A stretch of 64,000 bases of DNA from Leptospira sp. WS58.C1 (GCF_040833995.1 NZ_CP162137.1:2094501-2158500), one strand, 5' to 3'; shown: positions 44,803 through 54,188, counted from the stretch's first letter. Translations and numbers: made by a program. The notes: generated by a model not told the origin, from the sequence alone.

Positions 44803-46554
44803 ATGGAACTTACTCTCCAACAACGGCCCCCCAGGATGAGCGACTCAATCCGCAATTATACGGAATCCCTATTAAAAGATCTGGAAGAGAACGAAAACGG
44901 TTTTTTCAAAGTTGAAAATCTGGATGGGCTCGCCTACCTCACCGTCTTCCCCGCCGGAAAAAAAGGAAAGGAAGTAGAATATCGCGAAATCCTAAAACGA
45001 TTGGACGTATTCAAAATTTCAGGAGTTAATGAAGAAGAAGTTAAGCGTGTTTTAAAATCCAAAGACTCGGAACCGCATCTAATCGGAAAATGGCCGGGCA
45101 AACCGGAAGCCTGCAGCTTGGACCTGAAAATCTCGGAAGATAAAATGGCGGTCTACGGGATCTTGCATCCGCCAAAATTCGGTGGAAAATTATTAACAAG
45201 GGACGAGATCCTTTCCCAATTGCAAGCAAGCGGGGTCGTTTTCGGGATTATTGAAGAATCCATCCTCAAACTTTCCCAAGCGGAGGATTACGGAAAAAGA
45301 ATCTTAGTCGCCCAAGGTGAATCTCCTATCCCGGGAAAAGACGGAGACATTCGGATCTTATTCCAACACCCAGGCACTCCTACTCTAGAAGAAGACGAAT
45401 TCGGAAGAGTGGATTTCAAAAACATACAGATCATCCAAAGTGTTAAAAAAAATCAAAAACTCGCGGAAAAAATTTCTCCTTCTCCCGGCAAACCTGGCAA
45501 AAACGTAAAGGGAGAAGTTCTTCCATTCGAAGAAGGTAAATTAGCGGAATGGAAATTAGGTCCGAACGTTAAAATTTCGGAAGATGGAAATATAGTCCAG
45601 TCTCTCATAGACGGCCGACCGCTGATCGATCGTTTCGGTGTCATTCGTGTGGACGAGGTATGTTTACTGGAGAACGTAGACTTCTCCACAGGAAATATCA
45701 ATTTTCCTGGCACGATCATAGTGGAAGAATCCATAGCAGACGGTTTTACTCTGGAAACGGACGGTTCTATCATAGTCAAAAAATCCGTGGGAAAAGTATT
45801 CCTGAAAGCAAAAGGAGATATCGTTCTTTCCGGAGGATTTATGGGAAGAAACGGAGGAATGATCGAATCAGGCTCCGACATCTACGCAAAGTTTATAGAA
45901 CAAGGAAAGATGATCGCTAAAAATTCCATCTTCATAGAGGAAGCGGCAATGCACTCCGAACTGATCGCGGGAGAATCCGTAGTAGTCAGGGGTGGCAGAG
46001 GAGAAATTATCGGAGGCCAATGTGTAGCAGGTAAAATGATCACCTGTACGAAGTTAGGTGCAATTGTGGAAACAAGAACAATACTCAGTTGTGGAATGCC
46101 TCCCGAACTTCTATCCGAATTGGAAGGTTTAAAGACCGAGATCCGTAAAAACCAAGATATATTAAAAAAAGTGGATACTAGTATTCAAAAATTAAACGAC
46201 GATTCCCAAAGAAGAAGCCTTAGTCCCGAAGAAAAAGACAGTCTCCCGAAACTACAGGCGATCCGTCAGAAGTATAATTCTATCATGGAAAACCTATTTG
46301 CTCAGGAACAATCCGCTATCCTATCCTTCGATCCCGATAAAAATTCTTTCGTGGAAGTAGAGAGAGAAATTTTCCCGGGAGTGGAAGTAAATCTTGGCAG
46401 AAATAAAAAGTTCAGCGTGAAATTAAAAGAAATTCCCGGACCTTCTTTCCTATATTTGGGAGGAGACGGACAGATCGCTCATTCTAAGGTAAAACCGAAA
46501 CGATTAGGCCTTTTGCAGGAAGAATTTTTAGATTCGGAATCTTCTACCGATTAA
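44803..46554 (+). CDS. FapA family (DUF342) polymer-domain protein
   Basis: A cytoplasmic protein of about 583 residues with the DUF342/FapA architecture: an N-terminal domain, a central beta-helix from about residue 190 (KVFLKAKGDIVLSGGFMGRN, IFIEEAAMHSELIAGESVVV) and a C-terminal coiled coil (ELEGLKTEIRKNQDILKKVD). Relatives affect motility, adhesion or envelope assembly, without an agreed mechanism. The start is unclear: ATGs at 44803 and 44836 and a TTG at 44758 are all possible, and none has a good ribosome site. Confidence 0.8.
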   Translation: MELTLQQRPPRMSDSIRNYTESLLKDLEENENGFFKVENLDGLAYLTVFPAGKKGKEVEYREILKRLDVFKISGVNEEEVKRVLKSKDSEPHLIGKWPGKPEACSLDLKISEDKMAVYGILHPPKFGGKLLTRDEILSQLQASGVVFGIIEESILKLSQAEDYGKRILVAQGESPIPGKDGDIRILFQHPGTPTLEEDEFGRVDFKNIQIIQSVKKNQKLAEKISPSPGKPGKNVKGEVLPFEEGKLAEWKLGPNVKISEDGNIVQSLIDGRPLIDRFGVIRVDEVCLLENVDFSTGNINFPGTIIVEESIADGFTLETDGSIIVKKSVGKVFLKAKGDIVLSGGFMGRNGGMIESGSDIYAKFIEQGKMIAKNSIFIEEAAMHSELIAGESVVVRGGRGEIIGGQCVAGKMITCTKLGAIVETRTILSCGMPPELLSELEGLKTEIRKNQDILKKVDTSIQKLNDDSQRRSLSPEEKDSLPKLQAIRQKYNSIMENLFAQEQSAILSFDPDKNSFVEVEREIFPGVEVNLGRNKKFSVKLKEIPGPSFLYLGGDGQIAHSKVKPKRLGLLQEEFLDSESSTD

Positions 46555-46615
46555 GAAAATTTGAATAGTTCCTTCTGCCTTCCGACAAACTCACTTGCTT
46601 ACGTTTGAGTGGATT

Positions 46616-47002
46616 TCAGTTACCGTCGGGAAATAATTCTCGGCAAGACGGAATCCCTCCGGCTTGTTCCATTTCCGAACAAGGAGTCCTCAGAAGATCA
46701 TCCATACAACGTTTCACTTTTCCAACCTGCTCGTCCGTGACCTTTTCATAGTCGTCGGGAAGAATGGACTGGTTACTTTGTTCCGCCATACATTGGTCCA
46801 GGGAAGAAAATCCGGACTTGGCGGCATTCTGCTCTCCGGAAGGAAGAGACTCCAGGTATTGTGCAGAACATTCCAAATTTTTTTTACATAACTCTTTAAT
46901 ATAGTTTTGGCTAAGTTCCTTCACTTCCTCTTTGGATAAGGAAGGACCTTTTCTGCAGGAAAGAATAAAAATTGAAACTATCAGAATGGAAATAAATTTC
47001 AT
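46616..47002 (-). CDS. Small Cys-rich lipoprotein
   Basis: A 128-residue lipoprotein. Signal peptide MKFISILIVSIFILSC ends in a spirochaetal lipobox (ILSC). The mature part has six further Cys, in CKKNLEC, QCM, RCM, TPC and SCRE, likely forming disulfides in the periplasm or at the surface. The ATG at 47002 has GGTGG five bases upstream; a GTG at 47011 is less likely. No function is known. Confidence 0.78.
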   Translation of the reverse strand: MKFISILIVSIFILSCRKGPSLSKEEVKELSQNYIKELCKKNLECSAQYLESLPSGEQNAAKSGFSSLDQCMAEQSNQSILPDDYEKVTDEQVGKVKRCMDDLLRTPCSEMEQAGGIPSCRELFPDGN

Positions 47003-47081
47003 TTGGACCACCGAAACGATATGCTCGGATTATACAGAATAGACGGACAATTCTACCTTTCTGCAAGCCGTTCTTTTTGAA

Positions 47082-47507
47082 TTATTTCATTTTTGTGAGA
47101 ATCAAACGATTCCCTTTTCCGGATTGGTCTATATAAAAATGGTCCGTCAATTTTCGGACCAGGTAGAGCCCGATCCCTTCTTCCCTGTAATCCCCGGGAT
47201 CATATCCTCGAATTTCTGAAATATTTTTCTGAACTCCGAAATCCCGGATACGGACTTCTATTCGGTTCTCGAGCACAGTAACTTCTAAAAAGATCGGGTA
47301 ATTCGTCTTTCCTAAATACGCATGTTTGATCACATTCAAAAGACATTCCCCCACTGCCAACTTCAGATCGGCAGCGTCGTAGAGGGAAAATCCGGATTCT
47401 CTAGCTAGGTTGTAAACGAAGTTCCGCGCCACTGTCACGTAACGCGGATGGGAAGGAATTTGTATCCGAAACTGATTCGAATAGTCGATTTTTTTGATCT
47501 CGGCCAA
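47082..47507 (-). CDS. RsbW-like serine kinase / anti-sigma factor (HATPase)
   Basis: A 141-residue stand-alone GHKL ATPase of the SpoIIAB/RsbW type. The N-box is LKLAVGECLLNVIKHAY, G1 is in RIRDFGVQ and the lid/G2 in YREEGIGLYLVRKL. These proteins bind a sigma factor or phosphorylate a STAS protein. No sigma factor is next door. The start is a TTG at 47507 just downstream of xerD on the same strand (17-base gap). Confidence 0.85.
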   Translation of the reverse strand: MAEIKKIDYSNQFRIQIPSHPRYVTVARNFVYNLARESGFSLYDAADLKLAVGECLLNVIKHAYLGKTNYPIFLEVTVLENRIEVRIRDFGVQKNISEIRGYDPGDYREEGIGLYLVRKLTDHFYIDQSGKGNRLILTKMK

Positions 47508-47524
47508 AATTCGGTCCGGGGAAA

Positions 47525-48421
47525 TTATCCTCTAGGATGGAATTTCTTATGAACTTCCTTCAGAGTTTTATTCGCCATATGAGTATAGATCTGGGTAGTT
47601 GAAATATCGATATGTCCCAAAAGTTCCTGAACCGATTTCAGATCCGCGTGGTTTTCCAATAAGTGGGTCGCAAAAGAGTGTCGCAAAGTGTGAGGAGTCA
47701 CTTTTTTCTTAATGCCTGTTCTTTTGATATAATGGTTCAGAAGTCTCCAAACTGATTTTCGATTAATGAAAGACCCTTTTTTGGAAACGAAAAGATAATC
47801 GCAATTTCTGTTTTTCAGAATATAAGGTCGGCTTTGTTTTAAGTAACGGTTCAGAATATCCAATGACTTTTCACCGAAAGGAACTAGTCTTTGGCGTCCG
47901 CCCTTACCTTCCACGGTCAAGGTCATTCCGGACATATCCATGTCGGTCAGTCTAAGATTACAAGCTTCGGAGATCCTAAGTCCGGAAGAATACAGAAGTT
48001 CGAATATACATTTGTCTCTGAGTTCGTAAAGGTTGTCCTCTTTGATTACAGTGAACAATTCTTCGATCTCTTCCTGAGTCAAATAATCAGGGATGGATCT
48101 CATCACTTCGGGAGTTTCGATCTTCTCCGTCGGATTCGAATCCAGCTTCTTTTCATCTTTTAGAAATTTATAAAATTGGCGAATGGCAACTACTTCGCGA
48201 GCGATTGTCTTTGCGGAAATTTTACGATTCCTTTCTTCGTTCAAGAAACGAACTATGTCGTTCGCTTGGACTTCTAAGAAGTCGATATGTTCTTTTTCGA
48301 GGAAGTTCTTAAACTTGTTCAGATCGTATCCGTACGAGTAAATGGAATTGTCGCTCAGACCCTTCTCAACCGAGAGGTATTCTTGAAAATTTTGGAGTAG
48401 ATTCTTATGAGAAGATGTCAC
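47525..48421 (-). CDS. xerD: Tyrosine recombinase XerD/XerC type
   Basis: A tyrosine recombinase that resolves chromosome dimers at dif. Catalytic residues are visible: Arg in SSGLRISEACNL, Lys in EGKGGRQRLV, His-x-x-Arg in TPHTLRHSFATHLL, His in LGHIDISTTQ and Tyr in IYTHM. I place the start at a GTG at 48421, which gives 298 residues, the same as E. coli XerD, and begins just before the SAM-like domain (NLLQNFQEYLSVEKGLS). An upstream TTG at 48532 would add 37 residues of non-homologous text. Confidence 0.9.
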   Translation of the reverse strand: MTSSHKNLLQNFQEYLSVEKGLSDNSIYSYGYDLNKFKNFLEKEHIDFLEVQANDIVRFLNEERNRKISAKTIAREVVAIRQFYKFLKDEKKLDSNPTEKIETPEVMRSIPDYLTQEEIEELFTVIKEDNLYELRDKCIFELLYSSGLRISEACNLRLTDMDMSGMTLTVEGKGGRQRLVPFGEKSLDILNRYLKQSRPYILKNRNCDYLFVSKKGSFINRKSVWRLLNHYIKRTGIKKKVTPHTLRHSFATHLLENHADLKSVQELLGHIDISTTQIYTHMANKTLKEVHKKFHPRG

Positions 48422-48594
48422 TTTCTTAGTCCCGCTTCCGATTATTACAGTACTAAATCCTTCGGACAAATTCTCCCTCGAGATTGAAACTTTTTTAAGA
48501 TTGCGGCACGAGGTGGCCCGTAAATTGTACAAATTCGACGGGCCGACATAACAAAAAACCGCCCTTTTTCTTATCCCCTAAGGGAAAAAAAACT

Positions 48595-49143
48595 ATGGAA
48601 ATGAGACAGAAGTTCCGATACGCCATAATTTTGCTTATGTCCCAAATTGCTTTAAATTGCGATTCCTCGGGTGAGCTAGCGAGTAAGGCGAGAGAAAAGG
48701 AAGCGCAAGGTAACACTGCCGAGGCTTTATATTATTACGATTTAGCGCTTCGAGAAAATCCTGAAAATTTTACTGCGAATAAAAATTTAGGAATTCTTTT
48801 GGCGGAAAGCGGAGAAGCACCCGGATCCGCAGCACTCTACCTAGAAAAAGCTCTCAAAAAGGATCCTAAAAATCCGGAGATACTTCTGTATCTTTTGGAA
48901 ATTTATTTATTAGCTGGGTCGAGAGACGAAACGGAAACCGTTTTAAGAGGATTTTCGGAAAGCTGGGACAAGGATAGAGAGAGCCTCGCAAAGTTTTTAA
49001 CCTCTTGTATCTTAGATTCTAAGAAGAATGTTTCGGAAAGAAAACGTTTTTTGGAGAATCGGATCCCTGAATCCAACCCTGCTTCCAAAAGACTCTTTAC
49101 CGTTTGCGAAAAAAAGCTCTATGAGGAAACTTCAGGCAAATGA
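48595..49143 (+). CDS. TPR lipoprotein
   Basis: A 182-residue lipoprotein: signal peptide with FRYAIILLMSQIALNC lipobox, then TPR-like repeats (AEALYYYDLALRENPENFTA and GSAALYLEKALKKDPKNPEI). It probably acts as a protein-binding scaffold anchored in a membrane. AAGGG lies upstream of the ATG. Its stop overlaps the next gene's start by four bases (ATGA), so it is paired with an SGNH hydrolase. Confidence 0.8.
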   Translation: MEMRQKFRYAIILLMSQIALNCDSSGELASKAREKEAQGNTAEALYYYDLALRENPENFTANKNLGILLAESGEAPGSAALYLEKALKKDPKNPEILLYLLEIYLLAGSRDETETVLRGFSESWDKDRESLAKFLTSCILDSKKNVSERKRFLENRIPESNPASKRLFTVCEKKLYEETSGK

Positions 49144-50210
49144 GAGAAGGTCCTTATTACAGAAAATTCCGTTTTCATTTTTTATTATATTCCATTTTTC
49201 TTTTTTTACTTTTAGAAATTCTACTTAGACTTCCCTATTTCCCTTCCGTTCAATTCAGACTGGAAGATAAAAAACTACATTGTTTAGTAGAGACTTCCGG
49301 AAATCTTTTCTCGATTCCTTGGATGAGACTTTGTCCGAACCAAAATTTGGATTTGTTTCATCCCGAAAAGAATATTCGTTATCATGTATCTACGGATATT
49401 AGAGGAGAAAGGCTGACCTCTGCGGTTAGTATAGATGATGCGCGGAGCAATGCCGAAAGTACCGGTAGGAGCTCCTACAAGACGGATGCACCGGAAATTT
49501 GGATCTTAGGAGATTCAGTCGCCTTAGGATATTTGGTTTCCGACCAGGAAAGCCTTCCTTGGGCTCTACAAAATGAACTGATAAACGATAAAAAAACGGA
49601 GATTGTTCGAAATCTGGGAGTGGACGCACTTGGAAGTTTCGGCATCCAGGAGAGATTAGAAGAAGTTTTGAAAACTTCTCCCCCGCCTAAGGTTGCGTAT
49701 TGGATCTATCATATCTCAGATTTTACGGATTCTTATCGAGAATTAGCATTACAAAATTCCGGGACAAAAAAGACACTTGTTCGAATTTCCTATTTTCTTT
49801 CTAAATACAGCGCAATATTCAACGCATGTAAAATTGTTTATGAAAAATACAAACCGGAGTCCGGGGAAAATTTAGTCATTCCCTCTAGCGGTTCCGTCTT
49901 AGGCCCGGATCACCCTCATAGAAAAGCGGCCATTTCTTTTTTTGAATTTACCAAAGAGAAAAAGATCCCTCTGGTTCTGGTGTTTCTTCCGGAACCGAAC
50001 GAAAAATACGAACCTGTTGTTGACTCGGCACTAGTGAAAGAGGTTCGACAGATCGCAATCGATTCTAAAATCCCGGTGTTGGACCTCCAACAATCGATTT
50101 ACGATTATTGGAAGAAGAACAATCAGGAGATTTTTCTTCCGAAAGACGGACATCCGAATCCCGCTTTATATCGTTTTATAGCTTCCGAGATAAAGAAAGA
50201 TATTCACTAA
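49140..50210 (+). CDS. Membrane-anchored SGNH hydrolase-fold protein
   Basis: A 356-residue protein with an N-terminal membrane anchor (FLLYSIFLFLLLEILL) and an SGNH/GDSL fold. The catalytic Ser is in ILGDSVALGY and the Asp-x-x-His in DGHPNPALYRF. Such proteins acylate or deacylate sugars on the outer face of the inner membrane, usually with an MBOAT partner; one is convergent at 50315. The coding sequence contains the 14-base palindrome GTAGGAGCTCCTAC at 49465-49478, also found in intergenic repeats. Confidence 0.8.
   Translation: MREGPYYRKFRFHFLLYSIFLFLLLEILLRLPYFPSVQFRLEDKKLHCLVETSGNLFSIPWMRLCPNQNLDLFHPEKNIRYHVSTDIRGERLTSAVSIDDARSNAESTGRSSYKTDAPEIWILGDSVALGYLVSDQESLPWALQNELINDKKTEIVRNLGVDALGSFGIQERLEEVLKTSPPPKVAYWIYHISDFTDSYRELALQNSGTKKTLVRISYFLSKYSAIFNACKIVYEKYKPESGENLVIPSSGSVLGPDHPHRKAAISFFEFTKEKKIPLVLVFLPEPNEKYEPVVDSALVKEVRQIAIDSKIPVLDLQQSIYDYWKKNNQEIFLPKDGHPNPALYRFIASEIKKDIH
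49465..49478. repeat. Palindromic repeat core inside a coding region
   Basis: GTAGGAGCTCCTAC, a copy of the intergenic palindrome family core, is read in frame as part of TGRSSYK in the SGNH gene. Confidence 0.7.
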
Positions 50211-50215
50211 AATAT

Positions 50216-50306
50216 TTTCGCCCGGGAGCCCACGGAGAAGAAATGACTCGCGAGGAAGTTTCTACCCGGATTAACTCCTCTGTGCTCTTCGTGATCTCTG
50301 TGCGAA
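50216..50306. repeat. Inverted-repeat element at a convergent gene junction (copy A)
   Basis: The right arm, 50275-50306, ends in CTTCGTGATCTCTGTGCGAA. The left arm, 50216-50243, contains GAGCCCACGGAGAA and is an imperfect inverted copy. The right arm closely matches the arm at 59687-59715 (reverse strand). Both elements sit between convergent genes. Confidence 0.6.
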
Positions 50307-50314
50307 CCCAAGTC

Positions 50315-51745
50315 TTAGAACTGAAAATACAAGAACGGTGCGCTTACAGTCACACTATATAAGATAAAACAAATAGAGATCAGGATCGCGGAGATCCCAT
50401 AGACCCAGATCCGATTTTCGAAAAGTTTTTTGGCCCAAGGAGTTTCTTTTTCCATCAGATAATCCCCGAACATGAGAATAAATACTGTGGCAAGAACGGA
50501 TAACGGCACAGGCAAAAAGTCTCCCTGGACCCCGGAGAACATTCTGCTAACCATTGCCCAGCCTACTTGGACGCTATTACCGATCCCTTCGACAGGTCTT
50601 GCTCGGAAGAAATACATAGAGATCCCGAAGATGGTAAACGGATACGCTACTTTGATCGTGCTTGGGATCTTGTCCCAATAATTTTTGATCCTTTCGAAAG
50701 AGAATGCAAATCTTTCGACGACCATTAAACTTGCATGCACGAATCCCCAAACGATAAAATTCCAATCCGCCCCATGCCAAATCCCGCTCACGAATGTGGT
50801 GAGAAATAAGTTTACGTAAGTCCTGGAGACTCCTTTTTTGTTCCCACCCAAGAAGATGTATACATACTCCTTCAACCAAGAGCTGAATGAAATATGCCAA
50901 CGCCTCCAGAATTCCGAAACCGTTTCGGAAAGGAACGGTTGCCTGAAGTTAATCGGGATATGGAATCCCATGATCCTTCCGGTTCCGATGGCTACGTCCG
51001 AATATCCGGAAAAATCGCAATACATCTGGATGATGTATAAGGAACCTGTGACGGCTAAAGAAAACCAACCGTAATGAAGAGGATCCGCAAATACGGGATC
51101 GATAACTGCGGCAATCGGATCCGCTACGAATGTTTTTTTGAAAAGTCCCCAGGCAAGTTGTCTGATCCCCGGTAGTAGATTTTCTTTTTTGAACGTATAT
51201 GTGTCCAAAAATTGGTGAAGCATGTCCTGGGCTCGAATAATCGGTCCCGCTACCAACTGAGGAAAGAAGCTTAAAAATAATCCGAACTGGAATAAGTTCT
51301 CCGCTCGTTTTACTTTTTTATGATATACATCCACCGCATAAGCGATCGCTTGCAACGTAAAAAAAGAAATTCCCATCGGCAACAGGATGCCGGACGGATA
51401 CGCGTAATAAGGCTCACAAGGCACAAGTCCCAGGACCGTATTCCAAACCGCAAAAGAGAAATCCAGATACTTGAAAAAATAGAGTAGAGCCAGATTCCCC
51501 CAAATCGCAATATTCAGGAAAAATAATTTACCAAATCGGGATTGGGATTTATCCATCCAAAGCGTGCAAAAATACGTAATCGCAATGGAATAGATTAATA
51601 ATAAGATGAATGGAACTCTAAAAACCGCATAAAAATACAAACTTGCGACTAATAACCAGAGTTTTTGGAATCTGGATGGCACCAGAAAGTAAATTAGAAT
51701 GACTATGGGTGCAAAAATTAAATAATGAAGGGAATTAAAGAGCAA
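50315..51745 (-). CDS. MBOAT-family O-acyltransferase (AlgI-like)
   Basis: A 476-residue polytopic membrane protein with about eleven helices. The MBOAT signature is in FVSGIWHGADWNFIVWG with the catalytic His, and PMGISFFTLQAIAYAVDVY and FPQLVAGPIIR are typical of AlgI/DltB-like members. It would pass acyl groups across the inner membrane to an SGNH partner for O-acylation of an envelope glycan. It overlaps the upstream SGNH gene by eleven bases. The polymer it modifies is unknown. Confidence 0.9.
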   Translation of the reverse strand: MLFNSLHYLIFAPIVILIYFLVPSRFQKLWLLVASLYFYAVFRVPFILLLIYSIAITYFCTLWMDKSQSRFGKLFFLNIAIWGNLALLYFFKYLDFSFAVWNTVLGLVPCEPYYAYPSGILLPMGISFFTLQAIAYAVDVYHKKVKRAENLFQFGLFLSFFPQLVAGPIIRAQDMLHQFLDTYTFKKENLLPGIRQLAWGLFKKTFVADPIAAVIDPVFADPLHYGWFSLAVTGSLYIIQMYCDFSGYSDVAIGTGRIMGFHIPINFRQPFLSETVSEFWRRWHISFSSWLKEYVYIFLGGNKKGVSRTYVNLFLTTFVSGIWHGADWNFIVWGFVHASLMVVERFAFSFERIKNYWDKIPSTIKVAYPFTIFGISMYFFRARPVEGIGNSVQVGWAMVSRMFSGVQGDFLPVPLSVLATVFILMFGDYLMEKETPWAKKLFENRIWVYGISAILISICFILYSVTVSAPFLYFQF

Positions 51746-53057
51746 GATCCGTCTCCTTCAATTTGGCCTTAAGAGAATCCGCCGCCCAGATATTTCCTCT
51801 TTTCGTAAAATGTCCGTCTTCCGGAATATAATGATCCAAGATCCCGAATTTTTTCCCGTTCCGATCGAAACCGCACATGGAGGCGGTTTCCTTTTTGAAA
51901 CGTAAAACATTCACTCCGCGTTTTTCGAAGAATGTAGAGGCTCGAGTCGCGTAATTTTCCAAAGGATGATATTTTCCGTTATTATAACAATAGATCTCTT
52001 CGATTTGGATCGGAAGAATGACAGGAACTAGTTTAAATCCTCTTTTTTTGGCAAGATCTATCATCTTTTGGTAATATTCTTGCGTGAGTTCCGGCAAAGC
52101 GGGAAGAGTTTCGATAGAAGGAGCCGAATCCACACAGGTCACATGAGCCGGCACAGGTTCGGGACACATTGCTCCGAATACTGCTGAGGTAGGTGTGATA
52201 TCCGAATCGCAATTCGGTTTTTTTACGGTTCTAAAAAAGGAAGATTCTAAATAGGAAACTAAATTTCCGGAAGGACGATTGGAACCGGATTGCAAATCTG
52301 CATCTGCATCCGCAGATACTAATAATCCACATTTGTAGATCCCAGCAGAATCCAACTCCTTACAAACGGAAAGTTTAGTGACTGCGAATGTGACTTGGAT
52401 CTGCTCGTAGGCTAGCTTGAGAGCCTGGAGTGTATAAGAAATTCTTGTTAAAATAAATTGTAATTTAAAATTCCGAGCGTAGTTCGGGTCTTTTTCCCGA
52501 ATCGCATCCGTTTGGTCGTCGGGCAATATTCCTTTTTTTGCAAGTGCTTCCGGCATATCGAAATCGTTGGGAGAAATAAAGAATAAGACTTCTTTTACAT
52601 TGTCCAATTTCGCGGAGATATCTTTGAGTCTATAATACGAACCTCTGGATCCGTAGGCGTCTACTCCCAGGTTCAGAGCCTGCCTTGCTTCTCCCTTTAA
52701 TTCGATCCCATCCAAAAGTTGGCAAAATGTATCCGAGTCTCCTACTCCGAATCCCATTACCAAACTATCCCCTAAGCAGAGAAGTTTCGGTTTTCCAGGG
52801 ATAGGTTCTTCTTTACCGCGGAGCCCAAGTGAGTTGATGCTGAACTGGCCTTCCCATTTTCCTGCGAAATGGCTGACATATTTGGACTCGCCAGGTTCCA
52901 AGGACACGTAATAGTCCGGATGAAAACTATGAATGAGTTTGAGATCCCTATAGTATTGGAGAGAGGGACTGCGTAATAGAACCAAACCGGCTTCGGTTCC
53001 AAGAAAGATGAATATCAAAAAAACTAGGCCGAAAAACGATTTTTTGGCGAAATCCAT
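51735..53057 (-). CDS. SGNH-fold partner of the MBOAT protein (AlgJ/DltD-like)
   Basis: A 440-residue protein with an N-terminal membrane anchor (FGLVFLIFIFLGTEAGLVLL) and an SGNH fold. The Ser motif is LGDSLVMGFGVGDSDTF and the Asp-x-x-His motif PEDGHFTKRGN. An insertion with several Cys (CKELDSAGIYKCGLL, KKPNCDSD, MCPEPVPAHVTC) is likely disulfide-bonded. The gene overlaps the MBOAT start by eleven bases, so the two proteins are made together. Confidence 0.85.
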   Translation of the reverse strand: MDFAKKSFFGLVFLIFIFLGTEAGLVLLRSPSLQYYRDLKLIHSFHPDYYVSLEPGESKYVSHFAGKWEGQFSINSLGLRGKEEPIPGKPKLLCLGDSLVMGFGVGDSDTFCQLLDGIELKGEARQALNLGVDAYGSRGSYYRLKDISAKLDNVKEVLFFISPNDFDMPEALAKKGILPDDQTDAIREKDPNYARNFKLQFILTRISYTLQALKLAYEQIQVTFAVTKLSVCKELDSAGIYKCGLLVSADADADLQSGSNRPSGNLVSYLESSFFRTVKKPNCDSDITPTSAVFGAMCPEPVPAHVTCVDSAPSIETLPALPELTQEYYQKMIDLAKKRGFKLVPVILPIQIEEIYCYNNGKYHPLENYATRASTFFEKRGVNVLRFKKETASMCGFDRNGKKFGILDHYIPEDGHFTKRGNIWAADSLKAKLKETDLAL

Positions 53058-53193
53058 GAATACTGGATAGCATTTGGATTCCTACCCGGATGACAAGACA
53101 ATTCATCTAGGAAAGGGACTGTTGGAATTCCGACTCTTTTGTCTCGAAAAAAAAGATCTACTTTACAATTTCCCAGTCTAAAAATAAAATCAA

Positions 53194-53210
53194 TTTAGAA
53201 TCATTCTAAA
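53194..53210. promoter_or_regulatory. PerR/Fur-like box upstream of trxB
   Basis: TTTAGAATCATTCTAAA is a perfect 8-1-8 palindrome ending 17 bases before the trxB ATG. Its core TTAGAATCATTCTAA matches 13 of 15 positions of the PerR/Fur 7-1-7 consensus TTATAATNATTATAA, with G/C in place of T/A at the two symmetric positions. A peroxide- or metal-responsive repressor is the natural candidate. Confidence 0.6.
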
Positions 53211-53227
53211 TCATTAGAGGAAATGAG

Positions 53228-54175
53228 ATGCCCCATAAAGTAGTCATCATCGGATCCGGTCCTGCGGGTCATACGGCAGCAATCTATGCAGCCAGAGCGA
53301 ATTTGAATCCTGTCATGTATGAGGGATTTATGGCGGGGGGAATCGCCGCAGGTGGACAGCTCACCACCACAACTGAGGTGGAAAATTTCCCGGGCTTTCC
53401 GGAAGGGATCGATGGAACCCAACTCACAAATCTGTTCCGCGCTCAGTCCGAAAAATACGGTACAAAAATTATTACCCAAACCATAACCAAAGTGGACTTC
53501 TCCAAAAGACCTTTCCGTCTTTGGTCGGACGATGAATTGATAGAAGCGGAAACCGTGATCATCGCGACAGGCGCCACTGCAAAAAGAATGTTCATCCCTG
53601 GTGAAGATTCATATTGGCAAAAAGGAATTTCCGCCTGTGCGGTTTGCGACGGAGCGCTTCCAATTTACAGAAACAAAGAATTGGCAGTTGTGGGCGGAGG
53701 AGATTCTGCCGTAGAAGAAGCGGCTCACCTAACTAAGTTCGCATCCAAAGTATATCTGATCCACAGAAGAGATTCTTTAAGAGCCTCTAAGATCATGCAG
53801 AAAAGAGCCACAACCCATCCTAAAATAGAAATTATCTGGAATACGACCGTAGAAGGTGCGCAAGGAAACGGAAACCAACTCACTTCCCTTTCTGTGAAAG
53901 AATTGACTACCGGAAAAACGAAAGAACTTCCTGTGGGCGGTCTATTCTACGCAATCGGTCATAAGCCGAACACTGATATTTTCGAAGGTCAATTGGATCT
54001 GGACGAAACAGGTTATATCAAAACCGTTCCCGGCACGACACGCACCAGTGTGGAAGGTGTGTTTGCTGCCGGAGATGTTCAGGACAAAACTTACAGACAA
54101 GCGATCACTGCTGCGGGTTCCGGATGTATGGCGGCTCTCGAAGCGGAAAGATGGCTGGAAGCTCAGGAAGAGTAA
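53228..54175 (+). CDS. trxB: Thioredoxin reductase
   Basis: A flavoprotein that reduces thioredoxin with NADPH. FAD motif [16 protein letters not shown] at residues 9-24, the redox-active disulfide ACAVCDGA, the NADPH motif [13 protein letters not shown], and the C-terminal [21 protein letters not shown]. Length 315 residues, normal for low-molecular-weight TrxB. AGAGGAAATGAG precedes the ATG. The PerR/Fur-like palindrome just upstream suggests oxidative-stress control. Confidence 0.96.
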   Translation: MPHKVVIIGSGPAGHTAAIYAARANLNPVMYEGFMAGGIAAGGQLTTTTEVENFPGFPEGIDGTQLTNLFRAQSEKYGTKIITQTITKVDFSKRPFRLWSDDELIEAETVIIATGATAKRMFIPGEDSYWQKGISACAVCDGALPIYRNKELAVVGGGDSAVEEAAHLTKFASKVYLIHRRDSLRASKIMQKRATTHPKIEIIWNTTVEGAQGNGNQLTSLSVKELTTGKTKELPVGGLFYAIGHKPNTDIFEGQLDLDETGYIKTVPGTTRTSVEGVFAAGDVQDKTYRQAITAAGSGCMAALEAERWLEAQEE

Positions 54176-54188
54176 TGAAGCAGTGATG

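Noticed and set aside
50242..50362. 40-codon plus-strand frame with GAGAAGAA upstream
   Set aside because: Made of the CTCTGTG repeat arm and the antisense end of the MBOAT gene.
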